DNA from: Scatophagus argus
Lineage: Eukaryota > Chordata > Actinopteri > Scatophagidae
Length of the DNA stretch: 64,000 nucleotides
Assembly (NCBI RefSeq): GCF_020382885.2
Contig: NC_058498.1
Coordinates: 19,745,001 to 19,809,000 of the forward strand
Direction of reading: 5' to 3'
The notes beneath the pieces were generated by a model that was not told the origin of the DNA, made no database searches, and worked only from the letters and a program-made list of their open reading frames with translations. A program made the position numbers and the translations under genes. Of the stretch, positions 36,257 to 50,130 are shown in pieces (positions within the stretch are counted from its first letter, which is position 1; each line of letters begins with the position of its first letter).

Positions 36257-37277
36257 CTGGGAACAAAAGACAAAGGGAGACTGATTAAAATATTTAAGCA
36301 TTCTCTGTTCTAAACAAAAATGAATCAAGTCAGCCTAGATTAAATGTTCCTGGACTCTCTGCAACTGATCCTCAGTCATGACTGGAATGCTGACTGAGAC
36401 AGACAACAGCTATAGAGTTACTCCTCCAGAACAGCTAGGTGTGGGTGATTGAGGAGTCTGGATCTCGATCTGGATCATTTACTCTGGCCTCAGACATCCA
36501 TTAGCCTAAATGGGAGATTAGACAGCCAGACTGAAGGGCTCTACAGCAGAAGAAAATGTCCATAGATCTTTGGTTTTGGACTGGTGCCCAGTCAGGGGAG
36601 GCTTAGGTGATTTTAACAGCCAGACTGTGAACTAGATTGTATCATCTTAGTATTGGATTGTCCTCAGCAGATTTTCATGTGTTGAACCCTGGCAGCTCAG
36701 TTTACTTGATAATCAGCCCAGAGAAAATAAACTATAATGTGTCTGTTTTTTGTCTGAGGAGAGGAGAAGAGCTGGGAAAGGGAAAGGGGATCTTACCTCC
36801 ACACCAGGAGTATCTTGAACCTGGATTGTCACTTGCTCGCCATCCACCTGGACTTCCCTGGAGTACAGATTACCTGCACACACAAAACGGAAACAACGGA
36901 TTTTAACACCAAGTCTCTCAATCGTAGACGGTCAATGTAGCTCATATCATTCCCAAACATTATTTTGCTCAGTGACTCACCGGCATTTCTCTCATAGTCC
37001 CCGATGAAGCGCCTGGTTAGGAATCTCACCACTAGCGCTGGAATAAAGAAAAGAGATAGCGCGATATTAGATAAATATGTCACATAATATAGCACATAGT
37101 AAATCCCTCCATAACCATGTTGTGTGTTAATGATAGCGCAAGGATTTTACTCGTTTCCTCACCTGTTTTCCCAACTCCGCTGCCTCCCATCACAGCCATT
37201 TTAATGACCCGGTTGGGGACCGAGTATTCGGGCGCTGGACACTCCGCGATGGTCGTCATGTTATGGATGAGACGCAT
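35756..37277 (-). CDS. rasl11b: RASL11B, Ras-like GTPase family 11 member B
   Basis: Four exons give 249 aa (human about 248). It is an atypical small GTPase of the RASL11 group, expected in cytoplasm or nucleus. Motifs in order: P-loop GGSGVGKT at residues 31-38; [11 protein letters not shown] in the switch I region; QDTPG at 77-81 as G3; NKAD at 143-146 as G4; EVSASE at 171-176 as G5. The position equivalent to Ras G12 is Ser33 and G3 has Pro instead of Ala, both normal for this subfamily. The tail [20 protein letters not shown] then [10 protein letters not shown] is a RASL11 hallmark; there is no CAAX box, so no prenyl anchor. The N-terminus [16 protein letters not shown] identifies 11B rather than 11A. 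The start is the only ATG in frame before the P-loop that fits the family. The gene is divergent from USP46 and convergent with SCFD2. Confidence 0.96.
36257..36796 (-). other. RASL11B intron 3
   Basis: 540-bp GT-AG intron with no coding or repeat signal recognised. Confidence 0.9.
36797..36873 (-). CDS. rasl11b: RASL11B exon 3
   Basis: 77 bp between a 'gtgtgtgcag' acceptor and GAG|GTAAGA donor on the minus strand. Encodes residues 58-83, [12 protein letters not shown] then [12 protein letters not shown], containing the G3 box. Confidence 0.95.
36981..37037 (-). CDS. rasl11b: RASL11B exon 2
   Basis: 57 bp between 'tttattccag' and GCCG|GTGAGT on the minus strand. Encodes [19 protein letters not shown] (residues 39-57), the helix after the P-loop and switch I region. 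Confidence 0.95.
37163..37277 (-). CDS. rasl11b: RASL11B exon 1 (coding part)
   Basis: 115 bp from ATG to ACAG|GTGAGG. Encodes the N-terminus and the P-loop, with the split codon finishing in exon 2. The frame stays open for several codons upstream of the ATG, but no further ATG precedes it there, so the start is well placed. Confidence 0.95.
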
Positions 37278-37560
37278 TTTTTTTCCGTCTGAGAGAGCAA
37301 ACAATTTTGTCGTCCAACGTCTATCGACGCTCCTAAAATAATCCTATGTCAGTCCCAAGGTGGCTCAGTAGAGGTGAAATAAACCGACGAAGCAGAGGCA
37401 GCGCACTGAGGAAATGCTGCTGCCGAGGAGCGCACGCGGCTTTTAAAGCGCTCGAGCGGCGGTCACATCTGATTGGATGCTGGTGCCCTCCCCCCCTCCC
37501 CTCCGTCTCTCGTGCGCTCCCGCCTACACGTGAATGTGCGAGCTGTACACAAGCAAGAAA
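37278..37560 (-). promoter_or_regulatory. RASL11B 5' UTR and CpG-rich promoter
   Basis: The region is dense in CG dinucleotides against an AT-rich background. A TATA-like CTTTAAAA on the minus strand at about 37441-37448 lies about 165 bp upstream of the ATG and would predict a start near 37410. The transcription start itself cannot be seen. Confidence 0.6.
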
Positions 37561-40500
37561 CGGTCCTGCAACAGGTAGGACCTCTAGCTGGGTATCCTGA
37601 CAGAACAGGCTTTCTTCTGGAAGAGAAAGGAGGGGGGGGGGGCATGTTGCTTTGCTTTACAGCGACTTGACTGTTTACTACCAGAGAATGTACTGTGATA
37701 GAAAACAACACACATGTCACAAAAACTGTTATATTTTTTCATTGCGAAATACCAACATGGCCGTTTCCCTATGAGTAAACTACAAATAGTTTGCCTAAGT
37801 TTTTATTTGATCATTAGTCGCATCCTCTAGACACAGCTTTTTTGTTTCTTTCTGCATGTTTTCTGCGTCTCATCCGTAACACCACTGTTTAGCGTGGAAG
37901 TGCAGGATGCAGACGGATCCTGCTCAACCTCCCAGTGTTGTGGTGCAGCAGGTAACCTGTTCAGACATGCCCTTACACTTGTGAATCTCCCACCACACAG
38001 GGGGTTAATGGCTGCTGATGTTGTACAATCACACACACATACACACACATACCTCACAAGAACTCATGCAAGCATTCATGCCATGGATGTGAAAGCTACG
38101 AGTCCTCAACATCCAGAAATGACCCAATGTTTGAGCAGTTTATCTGAGAATAGCAGCAGAGCAGTAAAATGGGTATCTATTTTCAGGAGTGTGCTGTCAC
38201 AAAATAGAGCATTTGTTGTTATTTCACATGGCAAATGAATTCAACAGCTGCTCTCTGCTCTGATTTAACCAGCACCATCTCTTTGTCCCATTTTGTTCTG
38301 CCTTCCCCTCACAGGCCTCCCTCTCCCTCTCTCATCTTTCATTTGTGCTCATGTGCTCTGAGGTATTTTGGCATCCAGTCCTTCTGTGATTATGGGCTGG
38401 TATGTATTTTTGATAAGAGTGCTGATGACAGGCGGCTGTGCTGAAATATGAAATTAGTGCCCAGGATTCTTGAGCAGACATGGTCGTTAGGTGTGTACAC
38501 AGAGAGCCATCTCTCGAAACATGTTACAGCTGATGCAGCGGATTTGTGGGGAGGCGAAGTCCTGTTTTCTTGCTTATAGCGAGTAAATACTTGTAAACCA
38601 GAGTTCGCGAGTACAAATTAAGCTAAAGCTTTTGTAAACGAATGATGTGAGTGAGGTGTCACCATTTTGTTATCTAAGCCCACGGTGCAGCATATTTGTA
38701 ACACAGTAAGATAAAATGCATCACAGTTGTTCCTTCCTCTGGCAACCAGGCGAGAAGGCTAATGATGACAGATAATGGGAGGATGCTGTGTAGGTGTTTA
38801 TAGCCTTTTCAGAAATGTTGAGTGACTCACACAAGAAGTCAAAGGAGCAGCGTGTTAACACAGTGACTTTAAACTGAAATCCCACATCATTTGTTTTATA
38901 TCTGTAAAACTGTTGATGTGGCAGTAATACATTTCACGCAGCAGTGTTCTAATTCCACTAAAACAGCACCTGAGTAATCACGCCGGTGTTGAGTTCACTT
39001 TCCCTGAGGGAAGACTGGAGGTAAATTAAAATACCTTTGAGCCAAAGCGGACAATTAAAGCTACAACAGAGCAGAACAAGGCCTGACTTGGGGATCAGAG
39101 TGTCACCCGCACATAGGTGACAATAGATGGTTACAGAGGATAAAATAGGGGGTGATCTTTTAACCCAGGGTGTGGGCAATTATCAGGGAGAATTTGGGGT
39201 ATTCACTGCAAGCAGGAGGAATGTGGAGTTAATTGGGGGTTGGCGGAGGGGACGAGGGGCAGGTGAAATCGGGAGGGAGGGGGTCTCAGAAGGATGTCCT
39301 TGTTGACACATAAGTGAGGGCTGATTTCCCGAGGTAGCCTCGCCTTTACAGTGGAGCTGAGAAGAGACACACTGCTGTCACCTGACCCCTCAGGCCGGAT
39401 CCCACAAAGGACGCTCATTTGGGATATCAGAGAAAATGAGGCACTTTGGAGCAGCCCCAGGGGCAATCCTCATGAGCCACGGTCATATGTTTATCACCGT
39501 CGTGATAGATGCTTATCGTTCCCATTGCCTTTAATCATTGCACGCAAAGGTGATTGTTAAGAGACAATTATGTTATGCTAGGTCCCGCTCTTGAATGTTA
39601 TCTTGTAGGTGCGTCAAAGTTGTAGGGTTTTAAAATGTTCAATAAAAGCTCAATGTTTGTATTAAAAAATGAAGAAATAATTTAATGAAACAACCACTTG
39701 TTCACTTCTTCTGTTATCTTGCTGGCCTCACCTCAAACATGGGGTAAGAGCGAAAATGCTGATCTATTCACACATCTTTTCATAGATTTTTCACTTATTT
39801 GTTTACATTTACAAGCACATTTACATTTCCAATGACCAATGGAAATTGTGTAGGCCTGACGGCACAAGCAGCTCTTGAGCCACACAAAGGAAGAGAGGTT
39901 GTTTTTTTCTTATTGAAATGTAAACCTTCTAACATGCTCTCCCATTTGCATACCTCTGAGTGTCAACAGTAGTAGGGGGATGGCAGTGGTGATTTAGGAG
40001 GTTGTGTGTAGATGGCACTGATTCTGAATAACAATAGTCCCCACACACTCACCGCCTTCTCCTCCCTCTCAAGGAATGCCAGCTCAAGCTTTTACACTGA
40101 AGCTGGCCAGTTAGTCACAGCCAATTACTTCAGAAACATGACGCAAAATATCTAAATCTTTGTTCTCCATCTCTCATTCATGCTCCCCTTCTTCTCCTGT
40201 TTACATTCCACAGCTGATCTCGGGCGTAACATTGGATAACTGGTTTCCACTCTGATTTCTGACGACTGACGTGCACGTGACAGATCCCAAACTGTTTATG
40301 TGTGTCAACATGTGTGGCTGTTTGTGCATGCAGAAGAGACAGCCAGACAGAAAGCAGTAGGTGCTGCAGTAATAACGGAGGTTCGGGCTGTTTTTCCCTG
40401 ACGTGCATGTGACCGTAGACATGTATTTAAAGTAAGACTCTAAACTCTGGGATTATCCTGTTTTCACCGAGTGAGAAGTTGTTTTTCCTCTCACGTGCAA

Positions 40501-42546
40501 AACCTGTGAGTGAAAACATAGTAAAACTGCTTTTAACCATGAAAAGTCGATCTGACGGGGTCATTTTTCATTGTTTTGATGGAGGAAACTGTTGTGAATA
40601 ATCTCAAATATCACTGGTATGATGCTAAGCAAATTACATTTAGAGATGCTTCTGCAATGCTGGCAATGTTAATACATTTTGTTAAAAAATCTGATGATGC
40701 ACTATGATGGAGAAAGACACAACAGTAACAGTTGTTTTGATGCAGCATCCTCCACCCCTTTTCCATGTGTGTACAAGAAATATTGGCACCTAAACCCTGT
40801 GGTACACCCATTAGACACCAAAAAGGGAGTGGGGTTTTTAAAACACTAAGTTCAAGTATTTGTTTCATTTTTAAAGGAGTTGGATCTACAGATATCTTTC
40901 AGACAAATCATTACAGCTTCATCCTCATTTTTTATGAATCACTGTTGTTCTGGTCTCCATGGCAACAGTGACACATGGGAGTTGTAATGAGATAAAGTCA
41001 TCACCAGTATGACAGAGGCACACAGACGGACGGGGACACTCTGCTCTGGACAGATCGTGTTGGGACACGGGGTTCAGTCGATGAGATTTATGGTTCTGGG
41101 CCTCTCTGTCAGTAATTCAGACTTTCTCCCTCCGGGCCCTGACTGTCCGTCTAGCCTGCTTTACTGCCCAGACTGAACGGAGCTGGAGACCCATGCTGGA
41201 GGCAGAGCGAGGTTCAGAGTAGAGCCTCTATGGTGGTTTAATATAGACAGACAGCTCCCCTGGGGCTGATTCTGGGCCCGGACTGGAACTCTGATCTGTG
41301 GATGTGGTTACTGACAAAAATGAAGCCACGACCAAGAGCTGCTTCACTGGAAATTAGACGAACAGTATGAGTAAGTTTATGCATAGCAGAACTGTGTGTA
41401 CTGTGTCATTTGCTGGGTACAGAGTGAAATTTTTGCTCTTCTTATGCAACAAAGTAGGAAATGAAATGACTCTAAATATGCCAGCTCTCACATGAGTGTT
41501 ATCACAGCTCTTCTCAGGCCTCTTCACAGCCCTCAACGGGACACAGTGACCCATCCTCAGCTCACAAGTAACAAGAGCCCAGTGATGAATAGGGCTGAAG
41601 ATAGTCATCCCAGTTCCCAGACGCCCAGTTCAGGTTCATGTGTACAATACAGGGACCAGAACTGGACTTCTGGGAAGTAAAAACAGAACAGATAGGACCA
41701 GTATGTGCACATAGAAAATAAGCTCCAAAATATTTACTCTGATCACGTTTACAACCAGATCTCGGTCAGACGTCATTCTTAATCATTCTCATCATCTCAT
41801 TTCGATAACTTCAATTACCTTTTTATTTTCACAGCTTATCCATGTGTCTGTCATCTTATTGTCACCCCAGGAGCAGCTTTCCTGTCAGTCCAGTGTCTTC
41901 AAGACTAAATAAAGTTTTGTGCGCAAACTGACAGACAGGCTCAGTCCTGTCACTCCCTCTCACAGGAAGTATGAGCGTGAATACGGGTGGATTAGGCACC
42001 TGTGAACACACACCTGATGGCATAAATAGGTGCACCTAAACCAACAGAAAACAGTGAAAGACATGACAACAGCAGGATGATAACAGCCTTTCTGTGACCC
42101 AGAAACTTTCCTTGAGAAACTTTTCCTTTTCTTTCCTTTTCATAGGGAAAACATGTCTTTGAGTTAACGCCTGAGGTGCTTCCTCAGAGGGCTTAGAGCT
42201 GATTAATCCTTGCTAAATTACGCCTCATCTCCTTTTCTCAGTTGAGCGCTGTGACAAGATGCTGAGATTTTGGATCTCAGCAGTTAGAAATATATAAAAG
42301 TCGCAGAGGAATTTTATTTTGACAAACTGCTTGGCTGAGAGCCTTATTATATTTTGAAATTTTTCCTTCACATAAATAAAAACATCTTCACCATACACTG
42401 AAGTAGAAAAGGCACAAATTGGTACATCAAAAAATGACCAGAATGCAGACTGGCCTTGCATACTTCTATAGTAGATAAAACATGTAATAATACGTGAAAG
42501 AATGTGATAAAGTGCCCTCTATAGTAAATAGTTTAGGGTTTGTGAC

Positions 42547-42903
42547 TCCATCCATCCATTTTCTATACCGCTTATCCGTCAGGGTCGCGGGGGAGCTGGA
42601 GCCTATCCCAGCTGACTACGGGCGAGAGGCGGGGTACACCCTGGACTGGTCGCCAGTCAATCGCAGGGCCAACATACAAAGACAAACAACCACACACTCT
42701 CACACTCACACCTAGGGACAATTTAGAGTAGCCAATTAACCTAATGTGCATGTTTTTGGTATTGCGGGAGGAAGCCGGAGTACCCGGAGAAAACCCACGC
42801 AGGCACAGGGAGAACATGCAAACTCCACATAGAAGGGCCCAGACCGGGATTCGAACCTCTTGCTATGAGGCGACAGTGCTAACCACTGCACCACCGTGCC
42901 GCC
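42547..42903 (-). mobile_element. tRNA-derived SINE-like element with target-site duplication
   Basis: On the minus strand it starts with a tRNA-like head: A box TGGTGCAGTGG at 42883-42893 and a perfect B box GGTTCGAATCC at 42847-42857. A body follows with 'gtttgcatgttctccctgtg' and 'ttgtccctaggtgtgagtgt', and the tail is an ATGG-type repeat ('ggatggatgga'). Both flanks carry the identical 11-bp gggtttgtgac (42536-42546 and 42904-42914), a clean target-site duplication. The intact pol III boxes and matching duplication suggest a comparatively young insertion. The family is very common in teleosts; its formal name is not certain to me. Confidence 0.85.
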
Positions 42904-45564
42904 GGGTTTGTGACATCTACGTGCTGGTGCCCCACATCATACAGCTGATGCCCTTGTCATCTTTTGCCCTTTTTGTTCTTTGGACACCCTGAATATTTTC
43001 AGCTTGTTCCTGATATTCACACTTAATAACTGATGCTATTCTGGCTAGTCTGCCAGTCTGTGACCCAGAAGTGATCCACACCTTGTTTTGTCTGTGCTCA
43101 GGTCACAGTGTTTGTTCACAGTGAAGTTTCCGAGACAGTTTATCATGAGTTATTCTTATTTCCCTCCCATTAAAACCACTAAAACCACTCCGAATTGTTC
43201 TGACCCTGCACATGCAGACATACTCAGGAGCAGTGAACTCCTCCAACATGTTCACTCATCAACATACTGTGGCCTGCATTCACTCATATGCATATACACG
43301 CCCACAAAGACTCTCGTGCTTTGGCGTGTTTATGCAGCCCAGACATCTCACAAAGAGTTTAAACATTTTCGCTTGAATGTATGTATGCCTGATGCAGAGG
43401 CACTTTGAGACCAATCTCCTCCTAGACTCTCAAGGTCACCTGCAGCATCTCTCTTTTGTGAAGGTGCGTAACAGAAAGAGAGTGTGTGGGAACAGATGCT
43501 GGGAAATTTTAATCAGCATGTGCGTTAGCGGAAGTGCAAAGTGTAATGCTATTTGGATGCAGAAAAGTTCATTCATTTTTCACCATTATGTTATATAACA
43601 CTTCAAGCAAAATCCCACATATTTAAGTGACATTAAAGCAGTCAGCTCTGCCCCTGTTTCCCTCCAGCGTCTCTTTCCAGATGAGACTTGGATGCTGGTT
43701 AAGTACCCACTCCTTTTCCCCCTCAAGCTTGGCTTTCAGAAACACATAATGTCTGCTGCAGGGAAGAGTTGTGGCGTAGCGGGGCCATTAGCTTGCCACA
43801 CAGTGAGAAAAAGAAAACAAACGGACCAAACTGCTCCAGGCAATAATGGAGGAAATGTGTTCTTCAAGGGTACGCACTGTACTCGCCGTAAAAATTGGCA
43901 CCAAGAATAATGAATAAAGAAAAAGACGTGCGTCAAACACCCTGAAGGAGGGGTCCCTCAGCATTGTGTGTCACTGCAGAAAGATCTGTCTCTTCCTTAT
44001 GCTTCACACATCACAGTCGGGGGGACTTGCCATCACCGAAAATGACACATTAAACCCTTTAATTTAAGAAAGATAAAATTTTGTGCTGCTATGAGATTTT
44101 AGTAAGATTTCCATGTAAAACTGATAGACTTCAATACACATGGCTTGATTCATACATGCACTTTCTATCTTGCAGAGACTGAAAGTTCGTTTTTTTCATT
44201 GCAGCTAGTCTCCACTGTAGCAGATTCCTCTGGTTTGACACACAAAAGAAACTCAAGGTGAGCACAGTGATTATTTTCTGAGGAATGTTTTCACTTAAAG
44301 CAGATTAAAAAGACTTGCACGTAATATTTTCTATGCAGCTGCGTCAGAGAGGAGCTCAACCTCAATAAGATTTGTGCTCAGTAATATTGCATTTAAAAAA
44401 AAAATGTATTGATTTAATAAATGTTTTTGTCACTGCAGTCACCAGAGAACGCAAGATTAAGAACGTGTTGGCTGCAATGCGTATGTGTTTAAAAGTACAC
44501 TCCCAGATTTCATTAATGCAGTATTTTGAAACATCAACTGTTAAGCCAATGTTAGTTGGTAGCACTAATTCTCCCATCAGATGCCAGTAAATCGTTACAG
44601 AAGAAGTAGGTTCAATGAGTTGAAATAACTCGAAAAGCACCAGTCAAACCTCATACGAAAGCTATGAGGAAATCATGATGTAAATACAGCATTTGTGTTT
44701 CACGAGTTAATTTGTGCTACATAAGTTACGGTGTCTTCACCAACATATCCACTGTTTTCATCTGTCAGATTTTCTCATCCTTTCAGTTAAATGGAAGCCT
44801 CGTCGTGACTTATACACCAAATCTGAAAGGAGGATGGAAATGCTTAGTGTCTTGTTTTCCATTTCTACATGTATTAAATGTGAGTGTGAATGAGTGTGAA
44901 TTTGGAGTTGGGCTGAGTAATTAAAGTCAAGTTACTGACCACTTTGCTGTTAAGAAATATCGAATGAGTGACTGATTAGGTTTTCAAGTAACTTTGCATT
45001 TCAGTATCCATATGAACTCAGTATCCCTATAAACGTTGTGTATGTGTATTTTTCTGCTGAGACATATATACAAGAACACCTGTGTCATGGTTTTCCATGT
45101 CGAGGCAGGTAAAGGCTTCAGACGTCCAGGCTCTCAAGCACCTGGCAGGATGAATTAATGGAGTTCACAGGACTGGAAAGTGGGTCAAGCTCCAGTGCTT
45201 ACTGCATCTCAGCTCACTGTTGACATCCAGTTATACAAACAGACCCATTGTTATTGACCACGATGAGGACAAGAAGCTGCTTCGCTTTCAGAAGAGAAGA
45301 AGGGCAGCCCAGGAATCTGGAGCTGCTGTAAAAATGAGAGAAATATGCAGGGGATATATGAGCATGGTGTCATCCAATTAGTGAGCCTAAAAATCAACAC
45401 CATTTCTAACCTATTTCAGCATCCCAGTCTCAAATGATGGCGGTAGATTGGTAGATTGAAAGACCGCTGCATATTTTGCCACCAAAGATCAAACCACAAA
45501 TGTATCACAGTTCTGGAAGACTAAATTTGATCCACGTTCATTGCCCCAGGATGTGGAAAATATT

Positions 45565-45770
45565 TTTTTGAGGGAATAATTTAACATTTTAGAAAATATT
45601 CTTATTCACTCTGTCACTGAGACTAACCAAAAACATCGCCGTCTGTATGATGACTATGCTACTGCTAGCAGTCAGTTAGCGTAGTTCATGACAAAGGCTG
45701 GAAACAGCTGGCCAAAACAATACTAAAAAAAAACATCTAATAAATTTGACAGCATGCTAACATGCAGGTA
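45565..45770 (+). repeat. Degraded teleost interspersed repeat, copy 3
   Basis: Starts with 'gggaataatttaacatttta' and later has 'gctagcagtcagttagcgta' and 'aaaggctggaaacagctgg', the usual order of this family. Boundaries approximate; non-coding. Confidence 0.55.
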
Positions 45771-47594
45771 TAGCCACTGACCATCTCAGTTAACTGTGCA
45801 ATGTTAGCTAATAATTACTAAACAGAGTAGGGCTGTGTTTGACTTGAATGTCATCAGTTTTGCAGGTATGTGCTTATGGTTCAAAGAATTGGACAAATGA
45901 AAATTTTAGCCTGAGTTTTTGAGATATTTCATGCCCAAAGTGGTGGGCCATCCGACTAACACTGCCATATGTATGTGCGTGTACGTGCACATGTGTGGCA
46001 GAGGGTTGTCTTCCAAATGACATGCATATTTCTGATATTCAGATATAGAGGGACAGGACTGTGCTATACGTCTGTAGCATGAGAGATCTGGTTCTCTCCT
46101 GTTTCATTAGAGATTCATTCACCTTTTACTATCTAAATAAAGAGAACTTATAGGCATTATTTGAGCACCTATTACCCATGACCTGATAGCAAATCAAGCC
46201 TGTCTTTGTCATTCTCATTGTGTTAAGTGGGTGAAAAATTTATAAAAACTAGGCCAGTGCTTTATATAACCTAACCCTGTTATCCACTGACACTAACCCC
46301 CTATCTTAAAGCTCACAATTTGAATAAACAGCATTTGTCAGGTTTTTCAATCAGGGTGCTGTATACCAATCTGATTACCCAGTGAGTCATCCATATAAAA
46401 ATGTTCACTCACTCAGTGCACATATATACAGGCAATCATGCTGACATAGTACCCAAGGCTGCCTGTATTAGATGGCCACAGTGAATTCTTCTTCTCCCTG
46501 CTTTGTGTAAAGAGAACAAAGCAGCCTTTGTGTCACTGTCTCACTGAGTGAAAGTGTTTCTGAAGCAGAACAGGTGCATTTTGGCATAGTTCAAGCTGTC
46601 ATCACCCGGGTAAACATTTCTCCACATGCGTATTTTTAGACTTTTGTTTTTGTAAAATGTATTGTGTTTCTGTTCTGACATGGATTTGAAATTTCAGAGT
46701 TACAAAGTATAATTTAAGTCTATATACTTGTACAATACATATACACACACACACACTGTATACAAGCTGTCCCTGTACACTGTGTACACAGGATTACAGC
46801 AGTGCAAGGGATTGCAAGTAGTTCTGGAACAGAAATTGTATGAGTAATGTAAGAAATTTCTATATGTGCAGATAAGTTATGTAAAATATATGCAGGTAAA
46901 TATAACATGTACAGTGGTGAAAAATTTTGCCATTTTTACCACAGTGCCTTTAAAAAGTGAGCTGTAAGTATTTTGTGTTTTATATTTGTAAATAATGTTG
47001 ATCAGTTTGTTGAGATCTGTTTGACATTAAAGGTCTTTACTTCAAAAGTCACATAATAAGAATAATTAGCACTGAACACACGTATAGGTTTCAGTATGTT
47101 TACTTGTGCCATTTAGAAGAAATAGATTCTCCCAAAATGATTCTTTCTTTGTGTTAATTTTCTGTGTTCCTGATTTAGCCGCTGATGGCACAGTAAACAG
47201 ACATCCAGCATGCCAATGTGTCAATACAGCGGTGAGCCTGTTGTGTGCCTGTACCCAGCATGCCCTGTTCCTCTGCTTACAGAAGCAGAGGTACCTGACA
47301 TGTAAACCTGAGTCCGGATGAGTCCATCTGGAACAGTGTGTACCAGACATCGATAAGTGTGCCAGGAGTTGCGTATGCAATAATTCACTGCGCCTCCTTG
47401 CTGTGCTCCCTGTTCCGGCCAAGTTCTTACTGTTGTCCTCCTCACCTCCCTTAAAACACAGACAATGTTTATTCTATTAGGTTTTAGTGTTCGGAGAGAC
47501 GTGTGAGTGCAGAACAGTAACTCCAACTCTAGGGCTTGTTTGATTGGTCAAGTTGATTGGAGGTTAGAGAACCAATAAATTTCAATTGTCCAGA

Positions 47595-47617
47595 TTTTTT
47601 TTTTTTTTTTTTTTTTT
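47595..47617. repeat. Poly(T) run
   Basis: 23 consecutive T in the RASL11B-USP46 interval. It may be a retrocopy tail on the minus strand, but no body was recognised. Confidence 0.9.
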
Positions 47618-50130
47618 GTGCAAGCAACGTACAATGATGCCTTTGACACAAAGAAACTTTTTCCCAAAGTGTTTTACATGCAGCAACTCTAAAATGTTTC
47701 TGAAAGCCAACTGCAACACTTTAATGACGACACACTCGTCTTTTTAACACAATAAACACATTTTTCCCAAAGTACTCACAAGACTTTGCCAGTATTTCAG
47801 CTCACTGAGAACATCTTCTTCCTGTTTGCCAATCTCAGTCAATAATAAATTTGAAAACCACTGACTTCACAGAAAACAAAAGAAAAAATATTGGATTATC
47901 TAAAATCTGTGTCACAGCTATTTTATAATCACAGTCCCTATGATTTTGTGCATTATTATTATTAATTTAGTTTTGTAAGTAACATTAATTTGATTTGGTT
48001 TTATACCGCATTTAAATTGGGATACAACAAAAGTGAATAAAATGGTGCAGCTGACTGCTCAATCAACCAAAGTGTAAGACTTGTCAAGATTTGAGCTGTG
48101 ACTCATTTCATATTAGCAGGCATTACAATACACTGAGTCCCTGGAGCATAGCTCTGAGAGTGGAAAAGAAGAGCTTCTCTGCTGCTAGTAAACTCCTGTA
48201 AAACAATCTGAATAGTTCCTAACCTTCGTGTTTCAGCCTGTACCAAATGTCACCAATCTGCAGTGATCACAGTCTAAACTGGGGGATTATTTTCTTCATG
48301 GTACAGAAATGATGCATAATTCACATTTCTCTGTTTGTAGCTGCTTCAGAGGCTGCTTCAGCAGTACTTTTAGTAGTGCAGATAGTCTTGTTTGCTGCAA
48401 ACATTCTCTGAACTCTTAATTTGCGTGTGTTTGTGTGTTGTCTGTGTGAAGTGCACGTGCGCCCACATGAAAATCCCAAACAAAGCGAGCAGTGAAGGTC
48501 CTCTCAGGTTCACCTGCTGCCTGATGAAAAAAATGTGCTGCGCATTCAAAAGTCCTGTCAGCTCCTCCCAAACATAAGGAGGTGACCACATACTGGATTA
48601 GCTCCACATAAACACAAAATTAAATCACCCACCTTTTCTCTTCATCTCAAAACTTGTGTCAACACATCAGCTGACCTGCACAGCTTGAAAAGATTTTATC
48701 TCAACAACCAGGGAGAAGATCATCAGACGTGCAGAACTGGAGCTGTTTTCATGCCTACTTTGGTCTCTGGAAGTCAATGCGTGTGGGTGAAATGTTTTTT
48801 GCTTATTCGTTTTTTTACAACGAGAACATTATCCATATCCACAAATATATCAGTAAGCACACGAAGAGCAGCTATATTAAAGCAGTATGAGTCAGGAAAA
48901 GGGCAGCTGCATCCTCAGTGCCCCTCAGTCCTATTAATAAAAACTAGACTAAAATAGAAAGTAAGTCTGGGAACATTTTGCATGAAAAGCCCACAAGCTC
49001 TCTCTACATGTAATTGTTTCCCTGTCAGTCAAACCTATTCATGAATAAATCCATGAGCACACGTCAATCAACCAATTTCTCAGCAAACTCATGGTGCTCG
49101 CCAGACGTCTGATCAACAATGAAACTCCCATCCTCTACCACTCAATCTGGCAGCCCTGTTATTCTGTTATTTGTTTCTCTGTGAATGCTTTTATTTCTCT
49201 CTTTTTTCCCATTCCTTTAAAAATCAAGAAGAATCATAATTGTTTGTTATTTTCCTTTCTTTTTGTTCACATGTAAATGTTAAGGAGATAATTGCTGAGG
49301 GATTGTTGTGAAAGCACAAATAAAGCCTGTGATGAATGAGTGTCCTGAGGGCCTTGGACTCCAGCAGAGATCTACAGAGAAGAGACTTACCTTTTAATGC
49401 CCTCCCTCTTCGTTATACTCAGCTAATTGGTGGTTTGACTGCAGAATGCCTGCAAGTTAAATTATTAGTTATTTAGTATACAAAATGTCAGAAATGATGA
49501 CAAGAGCCCAACTTGTCTCTAAGGATTAAAGAGCCACTCCACTGTGGGGGCGGCTTCTCTAAAGTCTGAGAAAATGTCAACTTACAAAAACAAAAAAACA
49601 GTACTGCAAACTGCTGATGTGGAGTTTGAAAGATGCTGAGAAAAGATGTGTTTATCAGACAGGAAAGGTCTGATGAGAACTACAGAGCTGCATTATGGTA
49701 AGTGTAGGTCCCATGGTTTTGAAGCCTGACACATAATGGGGATTAAAATCTCTCTGTCTCTGTGGCATCAATTTTGACTATTCTTTTGTACTGCGAATCT
49801 AACATCTTTGTGTAATAGCAACTGTAAGTTGATGAAGTGCCCCTTTAATTGAACTGAACTTTAATAGACAATTAATCCTTTATGGTATTGCAATAGACAC
49901 ACTTTTGGTTCCAAACACAAGTGAGTATTTTCTGACATGTTTGTAGATTGAAATAATCAGTTAATTCAATTGTTTACTGTATCATTTAAAGTAAACAGAT
50001 TCTTTTTAATATAAAGGGATTCTTTTATACCTTTAACACCGCATCTTGCGTTACAACATAGTTTAACACAGAGCACAAAAAAAAATTCGCGTCCCAAATA
50101 TGAACTACAACCCCCTTGCGCCATTGTGTC

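Larger units (their letters stand above)
37561..50130. other. Gene-free interval between divergent RASL11B and USP46
   Basis: No frame resembles a known protein on either strand. Contents seen: a G-run near 37.63 kb, a SINE near 42.7 kb, a repeat near 45.6 kb, a poly(T) run near 47.6 kb and scattered short CA runs. Enhancers for either gene could lie here, but none can be named from sequence alone. Confidence 0.6.

Noticed and set aside
35851..36313. Long plus-strand ORFs of 120-130 codons over RASL11B exon 4
   Set aside because: They are antisense shadows of a GC-rich conserved coding exon, with no protein similarity of their own.
37278..37304. In-frame extension upstream of the RASL11B ATG
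   Set aside because: The frame is open for nine codons but the upstream 'start' is TTG, not ATG. The family N-terminus begins at MRLI, so the ATG at 37277 was kept.
42847..42893. tRNA gene on the minus strand
   Set aside because: A and B boxes are present, but they belong to a SINE head with a long non-tRNA body, an ATGG tail and a target-site duplication.
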